Shown piece after piece: positions 20,421 to 29,837 of a stretch of 64,000 nucleotides of DNA. Within the stretch, counting starts at the first letter, position 1. Each line of letters opens with the position of its first letter. The DNA is from Bacteroides acidifaciens. GTDB lineage: Bacteria; Bacteroidota; Bacteroidia; Bacteroidales; Bacteroidaceae. The notes under the pieces are model-generated. The model saw only the letters and a list, made by a program, of their open reading frames with translations, was not told the origin of the DNA and ran no database searches. Both the position numbers and the translations under genes were made by a program. The stretch lies in assembly GCF_024623065.1 (NCBI RefSeq), contig NZ_JANJZR010000016.1, positions 1 through 64,000 on the forward strand, given 5' to 3'.

Positions 20421-22067
20421 ATGACTAAAAGTGCATTGCAAATCGCAAGGGCTGCTTACCAGCCCAAACTTCCGAAAGCATTGGCATCAGGAGCTGTTAA
20501 GGTTGTAGCAGGTGCTGCTACTCAGTCTGTAGCCGATCAGGAAGCTATCAAAGCATTATTCCCGAACACGTATGGAATGCCGTTGATTACATTCGAAGCT
20601 GGTGAAGCTGTTGCTCTTCCTGCTATGAACGTTGGTGTAATTCTTTCCGGTGGTCAGGCTCCGGGCGGACACAACGTAATTTCCGGTTTGTTCGACGGTA
20701 TCAAGAAATTGAACCCGGAAAACAAATTATATGGTTTTATCCTGGGTCCTGGTGGTCTGGTAGATCACAACTATATGGAACTGACTGCTGATATTATCGA
20801 CGAATACCGCAACACAGGTGGTTTCGATATCATCGGTTCCGGACGTACGAAGCTGGAAGCAGAAAGCCAATTTGAAAAGGGATATGAAATCATCAAAGAA
20901 CTTGGCATTAAAGCATTGGTTATCATTGGTGGTGATGACTCTAACACAAACGCTTGTGTATTGGCTGAATACTATGCAGCTAAGAACTACGGTGTACAGG
21001 TAATCGGTTGTCCGAAAACAATTGATGGTGACTTGAAGAACGATATGATTGAAACTTCTTTTGGTTTCGATACAGCATGTAAAACTTATGCAGAAGTAAT
21101 CGGTAACATCCAACGTGACTGTAACTCTGCACGTAAATACTGGCACTTCATCAAATTGATGGGTCGTTCGGCTTCTCACATCGCACTGGAATGTGCTTTG
21201 CAGGTACAGCCTAACGTATGTATCGTGTCTGAAGAAGTAGAAGCTAAAGATATGTCTTTGGACGATGTAGTGACTTACATCGCTAAAGTGGTAGCTGATC
21301 GTGCTGCACAAGGAAACAACTTCGGTACTGTATTGATTCCGGAAGGATTGGTAGAATTTATTCCTGCCATGAAACGTCTGATTGCTGAATTGAACGACTT
21401 CTTGGCGGCTAATGCTGAAGAATTCGGTCAGATTAAGAAATCTCACCAACGTGATTATATCATCCGCAAACTTTCTCCGGAAAACTCTGCTATCTATGCA
21501 AGTCTGCCGGAAGGCGTTGCCCGCCAGCTGACATTGGACCGCGACCCGCACGGAAACGTACAGGTATCACTGATTGAAACTGAAAAGCTGTTGTCTGAAA
21601 TGGTAGCTACTAAGTTGGCTGCATGGAAGGAAGAAGGCAAGTATGTAGGTAAGTTTGCTGCTCAACACCACTTCTTCGGTTACGAAGGACGTTGTGCTGC
21701 TCCGTCAAACTTCGACGCTGACTACTGCTACTCTTTGGGTTACACAGCTTCTATGTTGATTGCTAACGGCAAGACTGGTTATATGTCTTCTGTACGCAAC
21801 ACAACTGCTCCTGCTGCCGAATGGATTGCGGGTGGTGTGCCTATCACTATGATGATGAACATGGAACGTCGTCACGGTGAAATGAAACCGGTTATCCAGA
21901 AAGCATTGGTGAAACTGGACGGTGCTCCTTTCAAGGCATTTGCTGCACAACGTGACCGCTGGGCTATCGAAACGGATTATGTATATCCGGGACCGATCCA
22001 GTACTTCGGTCCTACAGAGGTGTGCGACCAGGCAACTAAGACTTTGCAACTGGAACAAGCTAAATAA
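20421..22067 (+). CDS. Diphosphate--fructose-6-phosphate 1-phosphotransferase (long PFP)
   Basis: '[24 protein letters not shown]', '[19 protein letters not shown]', '[12 protein letters not shown]'; start moved to ATG 20421 ([19 protein letters not shown]). Confidence 0.93.
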   Translation: MTKSALQIARAAYQPKLPKALASGAVKVVAGAATQSVADQEAIKALFPNTYGMPLITFEAGEAVALPAMNVGVILSGGQAPGGHNVISGLFDGIKKLNPENKLYGFILGPGGLVDHNYMELTADIIDEYRNTGGFDIIGSGRTKLEAESQFEKGYEIIKELGIKALVIIGGDDSNTNACVLAEYYAAKNYGVQVIGCPKTIDGDLKNDMIETSFGFDTACKTYAEVIGNIQRDCNSARKYWHFIKLMGRSASHIALECALQVQPNVCIVSEEVEAKDMSLDDVVTYIAKVVADRAAQGNNFGTVLIPEGLVEFIPAMKRLIAELNDFLAANAEEFGQIKKSHQRDYIIRKLSPENSAIYASLPEGVARQLTLDRDPHGNVQVSLIETEKLLSEMVATKLAAWKEEGKYVGKFAAQHHFFGYEGRCAAPSNFDADYCYSLGYTASMLIANGKTGYMSSVRNTTAPAAEWIAGGVPITMMMNMERRHGEMKPVIQKALVKLDGAPFKAFAAQRDRWAIETDYVYPGPIQYFGPTEVCDQATKTLQLEQAK

Positions 22068-22115
22068 AACATACTTCAAGGAGTTGTGTACAAAGCCGAC
22101 TCTCATGAAGGATTT

Positions 22116-22194
22116 TTTAGACGCGGATGACGCAGATAAACGCGGATTTATTTTATCAAAGAATCCGCGTCATCCGCGTAAATCCGCGTCTAAA
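22116..22194. repeat. REP-like multi-arm hairpin built from CGCGGAT/ATCCGCG units
   Basis: Outer 13-bp arms TTTAGACGCGGAT (22116-22128) / ATCCGCGTCTAAA (22182-22194); inner arms ACGCAGAT/ATCCGCGT and CGCGGATT/AATCCGCG. Confidence 0.8.
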
Positions 22195-22247
22195 GTATAC
22201 TGCATGGCTACTCATATTATTTATTCAATCATTTGCTCTGCTGATCA

Positions 22248-23144
22248 ATGACGTCACGTAATACTAATCCGATGGCTACTGTCCAAAAGAAAAGGGCTGT
22301 TTCCACTGCTACTAGAAAAAGGGGAACATCTTCTTCCAAATCTCCCCGTGCTCCGAAAAAGAAACAGGAGCAACCCGGACGAGCTATGCCTACTTGGGTT
22401 CGTAACATTTTGGCAGTGACGATTGTCGGTTGTTTTTCCATTGCTTTCTATTATTTCTGTATCCGTCCTTATGCTTATCGATGGAAGCCTTGTCATGGCT
22501 TAAAGGAATACGGAGTCTGTATCCCTAACGGATATGATATTCATGGTATTGATATCTCTCACTACCAGGGAAAGATTGATTGGAATAGACTGTTGCAGAA
22601 TAAAGAGACAGCTACTCCCTTGCATTTCATTTTTATGAAAGCAACAGAAGGGGGAGACCATAACGACACCACCTTTGAGGCGAACTTCGCCAATGCCCGT
22701 AATCATGGATTTATTCGTGGTGCTTATCATTTTTATATTCCTGGTACGGATGCTTTGAAACAGGCGGACTTCTTTATTCGTACGGTGAAACTGACTTCTG
22801 GTGATTTACCACCTGTACTTGATGTGGAAGTGACCGGCCGGAAGGAAAAAAAGGAATTGCAGCAAGGTATTAAACGTTGGCTGGACCGGGTAGAATCTCA
22901 TTATGGAGTGAAACCTATTCTTTATACTTCTTATAAATTTAAAACCCGTTATCTGGACGATTCCATCTTCAATACATACCCTTACTGGATCGCCCATTAT
23001 TATGTTGACTCTGTAAAGTATCAGGGGAAATGGGACTTTTGGCAACATACTGATGTAGGGAGTGTTCCAGGCATCAAAGAAGACGTCGACCTGAACGTGT
23101 TCAATGGCTCGTTAGAGGAACTTAAAAAGCTGACTATTAGGTAA
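22248..23144 (+). CDS. GH25 lysozyme-like muramidase with N-terminal basic tail and single TM
   Basis: 'GYDIHGIDISHYQGKIDWNRLL', 'FIFMKATEGGDHNDTTFEANFANARNHGFIRGAYHFY', 'DLPPVLDVEV'. Confidence 0.92.
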   Translation: MTSRNTNPMATVQKKRAVSTATRKRGTSSSKSPRAPKKKQEQPGRAMPTWVRNILAVTIVGCFSIAFYYFCIRPYAYRWKPCHGLKEYGVCIPNGYDIHGIDISHYQGKIDWNRLLQNKETATPLHFIFMKATEGGDHNDTTFEANFANARNHGFIRGAYHFYIPGTDALKQADFFIRTVKLTSGDLPPVLDVEVTGRKEKKELQQGIKRWLDRVESHYGVKPILYTSYKFKTRYLDDSIFNTYPYWIAHYYVDSVKYQGKWDFWQHTDVGSVPGIKEDVDLNVFNGSLEELKKLTIR

Positions 23145-23207
23145 CAGGTATTTCTTTTCCCAACACTTATTGGTGGTTCTGCTGGGTACGCAGCTGCCAA
23201 ACGGGTA

Positions 23208-23289
23208 GGATAGTGACGCTATCCGATGCAAATAGTGACGGTATATGCTATGGATAGCGTCACTATCCCACGCATATACCGTCACTATT
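23208..23289. repeat. Four-unit 22-bp tandem array with two interlocked perfect inverted repeats (A-B-A'-B')
   Basis: A 23208-23224 GGATAGTGACGCTATCC pairs with A' 23252-23268; B 23231-23248 AATAGTGACGGTATATGC pairs with B' 23272-23289. Confidence 0.9.
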
Positions 23290-23308
23290 AAAGATAATTT
23301 GTTGGCTA

Positions 23309-24157
23309 TTATCCTTTATAAATAAACTTCACCTCTGCCCAGCGATTCTTCTCTTTATAATGAACGAAAGTCAGTCCGTTCTTCTCCGCTTCTTCGCGGA
23401 TGGCGGCGATGTCGTCTACATAAAAGCCACTCATATAGAGTTCGGAATTCGTGTGCATACAGGCAACATATTTCTTCATGTCATTTAGTAATATGTTCCG
23501 GTTGATGTTGGCGATGATAACGTCGAAAGGTCCTTTTCCTGTAAGCGACGAAGCATCTCCTTCTGATACGGCAATATCATCTACGTGGTTCAATTCGATA
23601 TTTTCGATGGAGTTTCGTACGCACCATTCGTCAATGTCGATGGCTGTACAGGGGCGTGCGCCTCGCATACGTGCGAGGATGGCAAGAATCGAAGTTCCGC
23701 AGCCCATATCGAGTAGGGATTTATCTTTCAGCTCACTGTCCAACAATTCTTCAATGATGAGGCTGGTAGTCTCGTGATGTCCTGTTCCGAAAGCCATTTG
23801 AGGATTGATGATGATGTCATATTCCGCTTTGGGGACATCTTGGTGGAAAGTGCTGTGGATCACACATCGGTTTCCGATAATAATCGGCTGGAAGAAATTC
23901 TTTTCCCATTCTTCATTCCAGTCCTTATCTTCCGCTTCGGTGTATGTATATGTAATATCCGTATCGGGTAGGGGGAACTCGGCAATGGCAATCTTGATGG
24001 CGTTTTCATCACATAATGTCTGTTGGATGTATGCGGTCAGCCCGCTTTCACACTCAACAAAACTTTCAAATCCGACTTCACCCAGTATGGCAGCCAGTAC
24101 GTCATTGACGGTTTCGGTACAAGGTTGGGTGCGGAATGTGAACTCAAAATACTTCAT
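23309..24157 (-). CDS. prmA: Ribosomal protein L11 methyltransferase
   Basis: 'PQMAFGTGHHETTSLIIEELL', 'SLLDMGCGTSILAILARMRGA', 'DVIIANINRNILLND'. Confidence 0.94.
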   Translation of the reverse strand: MKYFEFTFRTQPCTETVNDVLAAILGEVGFESFVECESGLTAYIQQTLCDENAIKIAIAEFPLPDTDITYTYTEAEDKDWNEEWEKNFFQPIIIGNRCVIHSTFHQDVPKAEYDIIINPQMAFGTGHHETTSLIIEELLDSELKDKSLLDMGCGTSILAILARMRGARPCTAIDIDEWCVRNSIENIELNHVDDIAVSEGDASSLTGKGPFDVIIANINRNILLNDMKKYVACMHTNSELYMSGFYVDDIAAIREEAEKNGLTFVHYKEKNRWAEVKFIYKG

Positions 24158-24186
24158 AGTTGTTTTTAATTCTGGTGAATAATGGG

Positions 24187-24268
24187 CAAAGATAGTTAGA
24201 AATAGGGATTTCCCTATTATCCTTTGGGGAAAATCTTCCCCGGGCGAAAAATCTCTTTCTTATCTTTG
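24187..24268. promoter_or_regulatory. Divergent promoter region between prmA and the W/Y/G-rich protein gene
   Basis: Minus -7 box TATCTTTG (CAAAGATA 24187-24194), plus -7 box TATCTTTG 24261-24268; palindromes AATAGGGA-TT-TCCCTATT (24201-24218) and GGGGAA-N4-TTCCCC (24226-24241). Confidence 0.6.
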
Positions 24269-24309
24269 TAACGTGAATAAGTTTAAGTAATTACATAAAC
24301 CGAGATGAT

Positions 24310-25623
24310 ATGAAAAAGATTGTTTATTTCTTGCTATTTGCCTTGTGCCTTCCGATAGGTATTTTTGCGCAAAGCGTTGATGACGACCTTTACTTCGTGC
24401 CTTCCAAAAACAAACAGGAGAAGAAAGAAACTCCGGTTAAGAAGGAACCGAAGAAACAGGTGACGACTAACATCTATACTTCACCGGGTACTACAGTAGT
24501 GGTTCAGGACCGTAAGGGAAGAACACGGGATGTGGATGAATATAACCGCCGTTACGATGCACGTGAAAATGAATTTGTAATGGATAATGATACCTTATAT
24601 ATAAAGGAAAAATCTAATCCGGATTTGGACGGAGAATGGGTGACGGGCGAATTCAATGGTACAAAAGACGACTATGAATACGCTGAACGTATCATCCGTT
24701 TCCGCAATCCGCGTTTTGCTATCAGTATCAGCAGCCCGTTGTACTGGGATGTAGTTTACGGTCCGAACTCATGGGATTGGAACGTATATACCGATGGTAT
24801 GTATGCTTATGCATTCCCGACGTTCAGTAACCCGCTTTGGTGGGATTGGCGTTATGGCTCTTACGGCTGGGGATGGAACTATGGCTGGGGATGGAATCGT
24901 CCTTACTATGCTTGGGGATATTACCCCGGCTACTGGGGTGGCTGGTATGGCGGTGGATATTGGGGACATCATCACCATTGGCATGGTGGTCCTAGCTGGG
25001 GCTGGGGCGGAGGTGGAAACCATTGGGCTCGTAACACTTATTACAATGATCGTCGTTCTAATTTTGGAAATAGCGGAGGAAGCGCTCGACGTTCTTCTTA
25101 TATATCAAGCGGAGATCGTAGAATAGGTACAACTGTTGGCACGCGTCGTACTAACACAGGAAGTGTTGGTCAGTCAGCTCGTCGGGGTGCTACAACAACC
25201 TATAACTCTTCTAGAAGAACTGTAGGTACCCGTACTACAGATACGAGAGTAGGAGCTGGTAACAATTCAAGTTCTTCTCGCCGGAATACTACATATACTC
25301 GTCCGAGTAGTACACGTAGCAGTTCATCATATGATAGCAATCGTTCCAGTTCTTCTTCCCGTCGGACTTATGGAACAACGGAAAACAGCAGCAGACGTTC
25401 TTCTTCTACTTATAATCGTGGAAGTTCAACTACACGTAGCTATTCACCGTCGAGCAGCAGTCGCTCTTCTTCTAATTCCAATTATTCTCCAAGTCGTTCT
25501 TCCTCTGGTTCCTATTCACCGAGTCAGTCTTCATCCTCTCGTTCGAGTGGTTACTCAAGTGGTGGTGGAAGTTCCCGTTCCAGTTCCGGTTCGTCAGGTG
25601 GAGGTGGTAGTCGAAGAAGATAA
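24310..25623 (+). CDS. Secreted low-complexity protein: conserved N-terminal part, W/Y/G-rich centre, S/R-rich tail
   Basis: Signal peptide MKKIVYFLLFALCLPIGIFAQ; 'WDWRYGSYGWGWNYGWGWNRPYYAWGYYPGYWGGWYGGGYWGHHHHWHGG' and repeated SSSSR/RRSS tail. Confidence 0.8.
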   Translation: MKKIVYFLLFALCLPIGIFAQSVDDDLYFVPSKNKQEKKETPVKKEPKKQVTTNIYTSPGTTVVVQDRKGRTRDVDEYNRRYDARENEFVMDNDTLYIKEKSNPDLDGEWVTGEFNGTKDDYEYAERIIRFRNPRFAISISSPLYWDVVYGPNSWDWNVYTDGMYAYAFPTFSNPLWWDWRYGSYGWGWNYGWGWNRPYYAWGYYPGYWGGWYGGGYWGHHHHWHGGPSWGWGGGGNHWARNTYYNDRRSNFGNSGGSARRSSYISSGDRRIGTTVGTRRTNTGSVGQSARRGATTTYNSSRRTVGTRTTDTRVGAGNNSSSSRRNTTYTRPSSTRSSSSYDSNRSSSSSRRTYGTTENSSRRSSSTYNRGSSTTRSYSPSSSSRSSSNSNYSPSRSSSGSYSPSQSSSSRSSGYSSGGGSSRSSSGSSGGGGSRRR

Positions 25624-25653
25624 AATGATTGGTTTTATTAAAAAGACATATTT

Positions 25654-27288
25654 ATGAAAAATATAAGATTTGCAATAGTGATATTGTGTACTTTAGTTGG
25701 TACTACTGCCGTAAGTGCACAAAACTTATACGATGCTGCCCGGTTAATGGGAAATGACTTGAATGGAACCGCCCGGTTTGTCGGCATGGGAGGAGCCATG
25801 GGAGCATTGGGAGGTGATATCTCGACGATGGGCACCAATCCGGCAGGTATGGGTATTTATAGAAGCAATGATGTGATGACCACATTTGGCTTTAGTAATA
25901 TTGGGTTAAAGTCTAATACGAATGGTAGTAAGAATGAACTAGATAAGTTTAGAGGTTCATTTGATAATGTGGGATTTGTTATATCAAGTCGTATTGGACA
26001 TGAAACAGCTCTACGGTTTGTGAACTTTGGTTTTAATTACCGCAGGGTGAAGTCTTTTGATAAAAATATGGCAATGAATGGTTTGATGGAAGATATGGAA
26101 GGGCCACTGTCACAAAGTGATTTATTTGCTTCTTTGTCATACGGGCTTTCTGAGGACTATTTGAGTTCTAATGCTGCTTTTACTGACGGAGGGATAGATG
26201 CTGCACCATGGTTGGGAGCTATGGCTTTACGAACCAGAGTGATTGGATTGAATGATAGTGAGAATAATCAGTATGCTAGTAATGTAGGCTATAGAGTCGA
26301 TTCTGAAGGCAATATTATTTATTTGCCTGTAATGGGAGAATATACTTCTAGAGAAAAAGGCGGATTGCACTCTTATGACTTCAATGTTGCGTTCAATATT
26401 TATGACAGAGTTTATTTCGGTGCTACCATTGGAGCTTATAGCGTCGATTATTCTAGAAATTCTATTTATAGAGAAAGTTACCAGGGAGATGTTTCTAACT
26501 ATTCTTTAGAGAATTGGTTTGATACAAGTGGTACTGGATTTGATTTTAAGCTGGGAGTAATTGTACGTCCATTTGAGTCATCATCTTTTCGTATTGGGGC
26601 TGCGATACATACGCCTACTTGGTTTAATTTGGAAGACCGTACATCTGCTCTCTTAATTTCCGATATTGATATGAATAGTGATGGGATGATTGGTAAGGAT
26701 GAACTGTATGAATATGACACAATGGAATTCCCAGGTGAATCGAAAACAAAGTATCAGTTGGTGACTCCTTGGAAATACAATTTGAGTTTAGGATATACGA
26801 TTGGTCGTTCTGTTGCATTAGGGGCAGAATATGAGTATAGTGATTATTCTTCGGCTAAGTTGAAATATGACGATGGTATGCGGATGGAGGATGAAACATC
26901 GCAGATAAAAACAGGATTGAAAGGGGTACATACACTTCGTGTTGGAGCAGAGTTTAAACTGGCACCGGAGTTTGCTTTTCGTGTAGGTTATAATTATAGG
27001 ACAGCTGCCATGTATGATGATACATTTAAGAGAATAGCACTTAATAGTATTAGTACAAGTACTGAGTTTTCTAATCTGAAAGCAACTAATAATTATACTT
27101 TGGGATTTGGTTATAAAGGATCTGCTTTTTATGCAGATTTAGCCTATCAATTGAATACTTATAAAGAAGATTTCTATCCATTCTATAATGAAGTAGGAGA
27201 ACACTTTGAAACAATATTTGTGCCAAATGCTACCAAAGTAACTAATACCCGTCATCAGGTACTGCTAACTTTAGGTATGCGCTTCTAA
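25654..27288 (+). CDS. Outer membrane protein, OmpP1/FadL/TodX-like beta-barrel
   Basis: 'ARFVGMGGAMGALGGDISTMGTNPAGMGIYRSND', terminal 'HQVLLTLGMRF'. Confidence 0.8.
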   Translation: MKNIRFAIVILCTLVGTTAVSAQNLYDAARLMGNDLNGTARFVGMGGAMGALGGDISTMGTNPAGMGIYRSNDVMTTFGFSNIGLKSNTNGSKNELDKFRGSFDNVGFVISSRIGHETALRFVNFGFNYRRVKSFDKNMAMNGLMEDMEGPLSQSDLFASLSYGLSEDYLSSNAAFTDGGIDAAPWLGAMALRTRVIGLNDSENNQYASNVGYRVDSEGNIIYLPVMGEYTSREKGGLHSYDFNVAFNIYDRVYFGATIGAYSVDYSRNSIYRESYQGDVSNYSLENWFDTSGTGFDFKLGVIVRPFESSSFRIGAAIHTPTWFNLEDRTSALLISDIDMNSDGMIGKDELYEYDTMEFPGESKTKYQLVTPWKYNLSLGYTIGRSVALGAEYEYSDYSSAKLKYDDGMRMEDETSQIKTGLKGVHTLRVGAEFKLAPEFAFRVGYNYRTAAMYDDTFKRIALNSISTSTEFSNLKATNNYTLGFGYKGSAFYADLAYQLNTYKEDFYPFYNEVGEHFETIFVPNATKVTNTRHQVLLTLGMRF

Positions 27289-27334
27289 TCTAATAAAGAG
27301 ACAGTTTTCAATTTCAATAATAACTTTTGTGTGT

Positions 27335-27382
27335 AAAAAATCCCTGGAATGCTGAGTGTCTACAGCGGTTCCGGGGATTTTT
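27335..27382 (+). terminator. Terminator after OMP gene
   Basis: AAAAAATCCCTGGAA / TTCCGGGGATTTTT stem with T-run (one mismatch). Confidence 0.7.
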
Positions 27383-27486
27383 ATTAGTATTGCTTTTTAT
27401 CTTTCAGTCTTATCAGAATAGTGGAGTTCGTTCGTCAATGATTTCGCGACCTGCGTACATTTATCTGGTAGTAGTCGCTTCGTCGG

Positions 27487-27957
27487 TCAATATTCTACTT
27501 TATCTTCTTTGGCCACCCAGGCTTTGAAGGCGGTAAGGGCTTCATTATGTAGTAAGATTTCGGAAGGCAGTTTTCTGTCTTCAGGTTTCAGTTCCAGTTC
27601 ATCATAGATAAAAGAGTCGTCAAAACCGATATTTTTGGCATCGGTCTTGTTGTTTCCATAGTACATCTTATCTAGGCGTGCCCAATAAATAGCACCCAGG
27701 CACATCGGACAAGGTTCGCAGGAAGTATAGATTTCGTATCCGCTAAGATTAAAAGTACCGAGTTTGGCAGCTGCGGCACGTATGGCGCTTACCTCGGCGT
27801 GAGCCGTAGGATCGCATGATGCAGTGACACGGTTAACTCCTGTTGCAACAATTTCTCCGTCTTTCGTGGCAATCACAGCACCGAAAGGACCTCCACCATT
27901 TTCAACATTCTCTTTTGAAAGCTCGATAGCTTTCCGCATCAATTCTTCTTTTGTCAT
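27487..27957 (-). CDS. Nucleoside/nucleobase deaminase (guanine deaminase/TadA-like fold)
   Basis: 'DPTAHAEVSAIRAAAAKLGTFNLSGYEIYTSCEPCPMCLGAIYWARL' zinc-binding HAE/PCxxC motifs. Confidence 0.92.
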   Translation of the reverse strand: MTKEELMRKAIELSKENVENGGGPFGAVIATKDGEIVATGVNRVTASCDPTAHAEVSAIRAAAAKLGTFNLSGYEIYTSCEPCPMCLGAIYWARLDKMYYGNNKTDAKNIGFDDSFIYDELELKPEDRKLPSEILLHNEALTAFKAWVAKEDKVEY

Positions 27958-27968
27958 AGCGCAAAAAA

Positions 27969-28028
27969 TATATTGTTAGTTTGATTCTAATCTCATGTTC
28001 TACAAAGATAGAAAAAACTAACAATATA
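27969..28028. repeat. 14-bp perfect inverted repeat flanking a 32-nt spacer that contains a promoter -7 box
   Basis: TATATTGTTAGTTT (27969-27982) / AAACTAACAATATA (28015-28028); CAAAGATA at 28003-28010 = minus-strand TATCTTTG. Confidence 0.8.
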
Positions 28029-28048
28029 CAAGGGCGTGCTTCTGACAA

Positions 28049-28951
28049 TTACCAGTACCAGCAGATACCGAAAGAGAACGGATAAAGTTCGGGACCTTTG
28101 TCCTTTTCAAAAAATCCGTAGGTGGAGTAACGCATATAAACTCCTAAATCGGCATAACCGACTTGTGCCAATACATTGAATCCCAATGGTCGTGCGTTCA
28201 GTCCCTTGTCGAAAGTCTTTTTGACGCCGTTTGCTTTTCCTTTCGATTTTACTCCGTGACGAATCTCCGCTTCGGGGCCAACTGCGAAGAACAACGGTCC
28301 TCCATTGTTGATTTTCGTCTGCCATTCGATAGAAAGAGGAATGCGGAAATAGAAATAGCGCAAACGGCTTTTGCTATATGTGACCGGTTCTTCAGCCGCT
28401 TCAGCAGGATAGATTTGAGTGATACCGTCTATCTTGCGGAAAGCATGGTTGTCTTCCAAGCGGATGCTGCGGTAACCCCATCCCAATCCGATGGTAACTC
28501 CCCAGTTGTAGGTTGGGGCAAAGGCATGATAGCCGGTGAACAGATTGCCGCCTATTTCCCAGGAGTGGGCAGTGTTCAGGTTGATGCGGTTGGAAGGACT
28601 GAAAGAAGCAAAGCCGTTCGACAGTTGCGTATAGCCCATATAAAGTCCTCCGGCGTGAGGTTCGAAACGGTATTTCTTTTTGTTGTGTTTAGCGAAAGGA
28701 AGTGCATCGAGTACCGTGCGGCTTTCCATACTCCGTCCGTTTAGATAGACACCTTCAAAGATTTTTGTGTTGGCGATGGTATCGCCTTCTGAAATGCTTT
28801 CGTAGAGTTTCACCTTTATTTGGTCGTTCTGCTCTTTGATAACTATTTTTCTCCCGTTGAGATAGAGAGTCGTGTCTTGGGCGAGATTCTCATTTTGCGC
28901 CATAAGGCCCATTGGGGCGATTATGCACAGTAGTAATAATAACTGTTTCAT
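28049..28951 (-). CDS. Outer-membrane beta-barrel protein (PorT-like family), function unknown
   Basis: Signal peptide; C-terminal aromatic-rich barrel 'RYSTYGFFEKDKGPELYPFSFGICWYW'. Confidence 0.6.
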   Translation of the reverse strand: MKQLLLLLCIIAPMGLMAQNENLAQDTTLYLNGRKIVIKEQNDQIKVKLYESISEGDTIANTKIFEGVYLNGRSMESRTVLDALPFAKHNKKKYRFEPHAGGLYMGYTQLSNGFASFSPSNRINLNTAHSWEIGGNLFTGYHAFAPTYNWGVTIGLGWGYRSIRLEDNHAFRKIDGITQIYPAEAAEEPVTYSKSRLRYFYFRIPLSIEWQTKINNGGPLFFAVGPEAEIRHGVKSKGKANGVKKTFDKGLNARPLGFNVLAQVGYADLGVYMRYSTYGFFEKDKGPELYPFSFGICWYW

Positions 28952-28972
28952 GGATATTTTTTTTATGTGTTC

Positions 28973-29425
28973 TTATTCTTTTTTCATAAATAGCATGGTA
29001 ACTAAGTCGTCGGCATCCAACTCTCCTTCGATATAAATAAGGGTGGCAGCACCTTTCTTTCCCGTTTTGAAGAGAATGAACCGGTTGACGTCCTCCTTGA
29101 GTTGCGGTAGTTGGTAATAGCCCGACCGGATTTGTCCACTGGAGACAACCTCTTTCACTTTCTTGGCCTTCTTCTTGTCGGTTTCAAGAGAGCGTAGGAT
29201 AGTAGGCATTGCCTCTTCTGCATCCTTGAATATAAGACTTTTGTAGAGATTCATCCGGTAGGCGTCCAGCACTTCTTTGGACAACTCTACCATAGTCACT
29301 CCTTTCTGCTTTCCGTATTTCTGAAAGACGGCAGCAATCTGTAGTCCTTGCTGGGCAGTCGCACGGGCGGTAAAGGTAAGCAGCAGGACAAACAGGACGG
29401 TGGTACGAATGGGGTTATTCATCAT
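28973..29425 (-). CDS. DUF4252 domain-containing protein
   Basis: Start moved to MMNNPIRTTVLFVLLLTFTARATAQ; 'AVFQKYGKQKGVTMVELSKEVLD...YIEGELDADDLVTML' pattern. Confidence 0.75.
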   Translation of the reverse strand: MMNNPIRTTVLFVLLLTFTARATAQQGLQIAAVFQKYGKQKGVTMVELSKEVLDAYRMNLYKSLIFKDAEEAMPTILRSLETDKKKAKKVKEVVSSGQIRSGYYQLPQLKEDVNRFILFKTGKKGAATLIYIEGELDADDLVTMLFMKKE

Positions 29426-29450
29426 ATTCTTATGTTGTTTTTTTATATTA

Positions 29451-29837
29451 TTACTCAAATAAAGTGACGAACACATCTTCTTCACTGAAACTGACGTTGT
29501 GGAAAGCGGCTTTCGCTTGTTCGCGGACTAAAGCGGCATCTGTATATTGTTTGCCGTCGATAACGACATAACTTGACACCGAAGGAGACAGATGACGATA
29601 AACGTTTGATACACCGATTGTCAGTAAGAAAGTGGCTGCCACTGCGCCTAAACTGTAAGTCAGATAATACCTGAACGGTTTTCGTCTTTTACCCAAGAAG
29701 GCAAACATCGGACGGTACACCTCAAGGTGTTCCGGCACAAGCCCTTTGGCAAAGAAACGGCGCAGTTGGCGCTCTTCCTCGCAAGTGGTTTCACCTTCAA
29801 AATATTTGTTCAGCAATTCTTCTATATTGTTCTTCAT
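29451..29837 (-). CDS. Putative anti-sigma-like single-TM protein in ECF operon
   Basis: N-terminal 'EELLNKYFEGETTCEEERQLRRFFA', one TM 'LGAVAATFLLTIGVSN'; overlaps ECF gene by 4 nt. Confidence 0.65.
   Translation of the reverse strand: MKNNIEELLNKYFEGETTCEEERQLRRFFAKGLVPEHLEVYRPMFAFLGKRRKPFRYYLTYSLGAVAATFLLTIGVSNVYRHLSPSVSSYVVIDGKQYTDAALVREQAKAAFHNVSFSEEDVFVTLFE

Noticed and set aside
20727-21551. 274-aa minus-strand ORF
   Set aside because: Antisense to the pfp gene; no recognisable domain.
25331-25657. Out-of-frame ORF in the Ser/Arg-rich tail
   Set aside because: Artefact of low-complexity codon composition.
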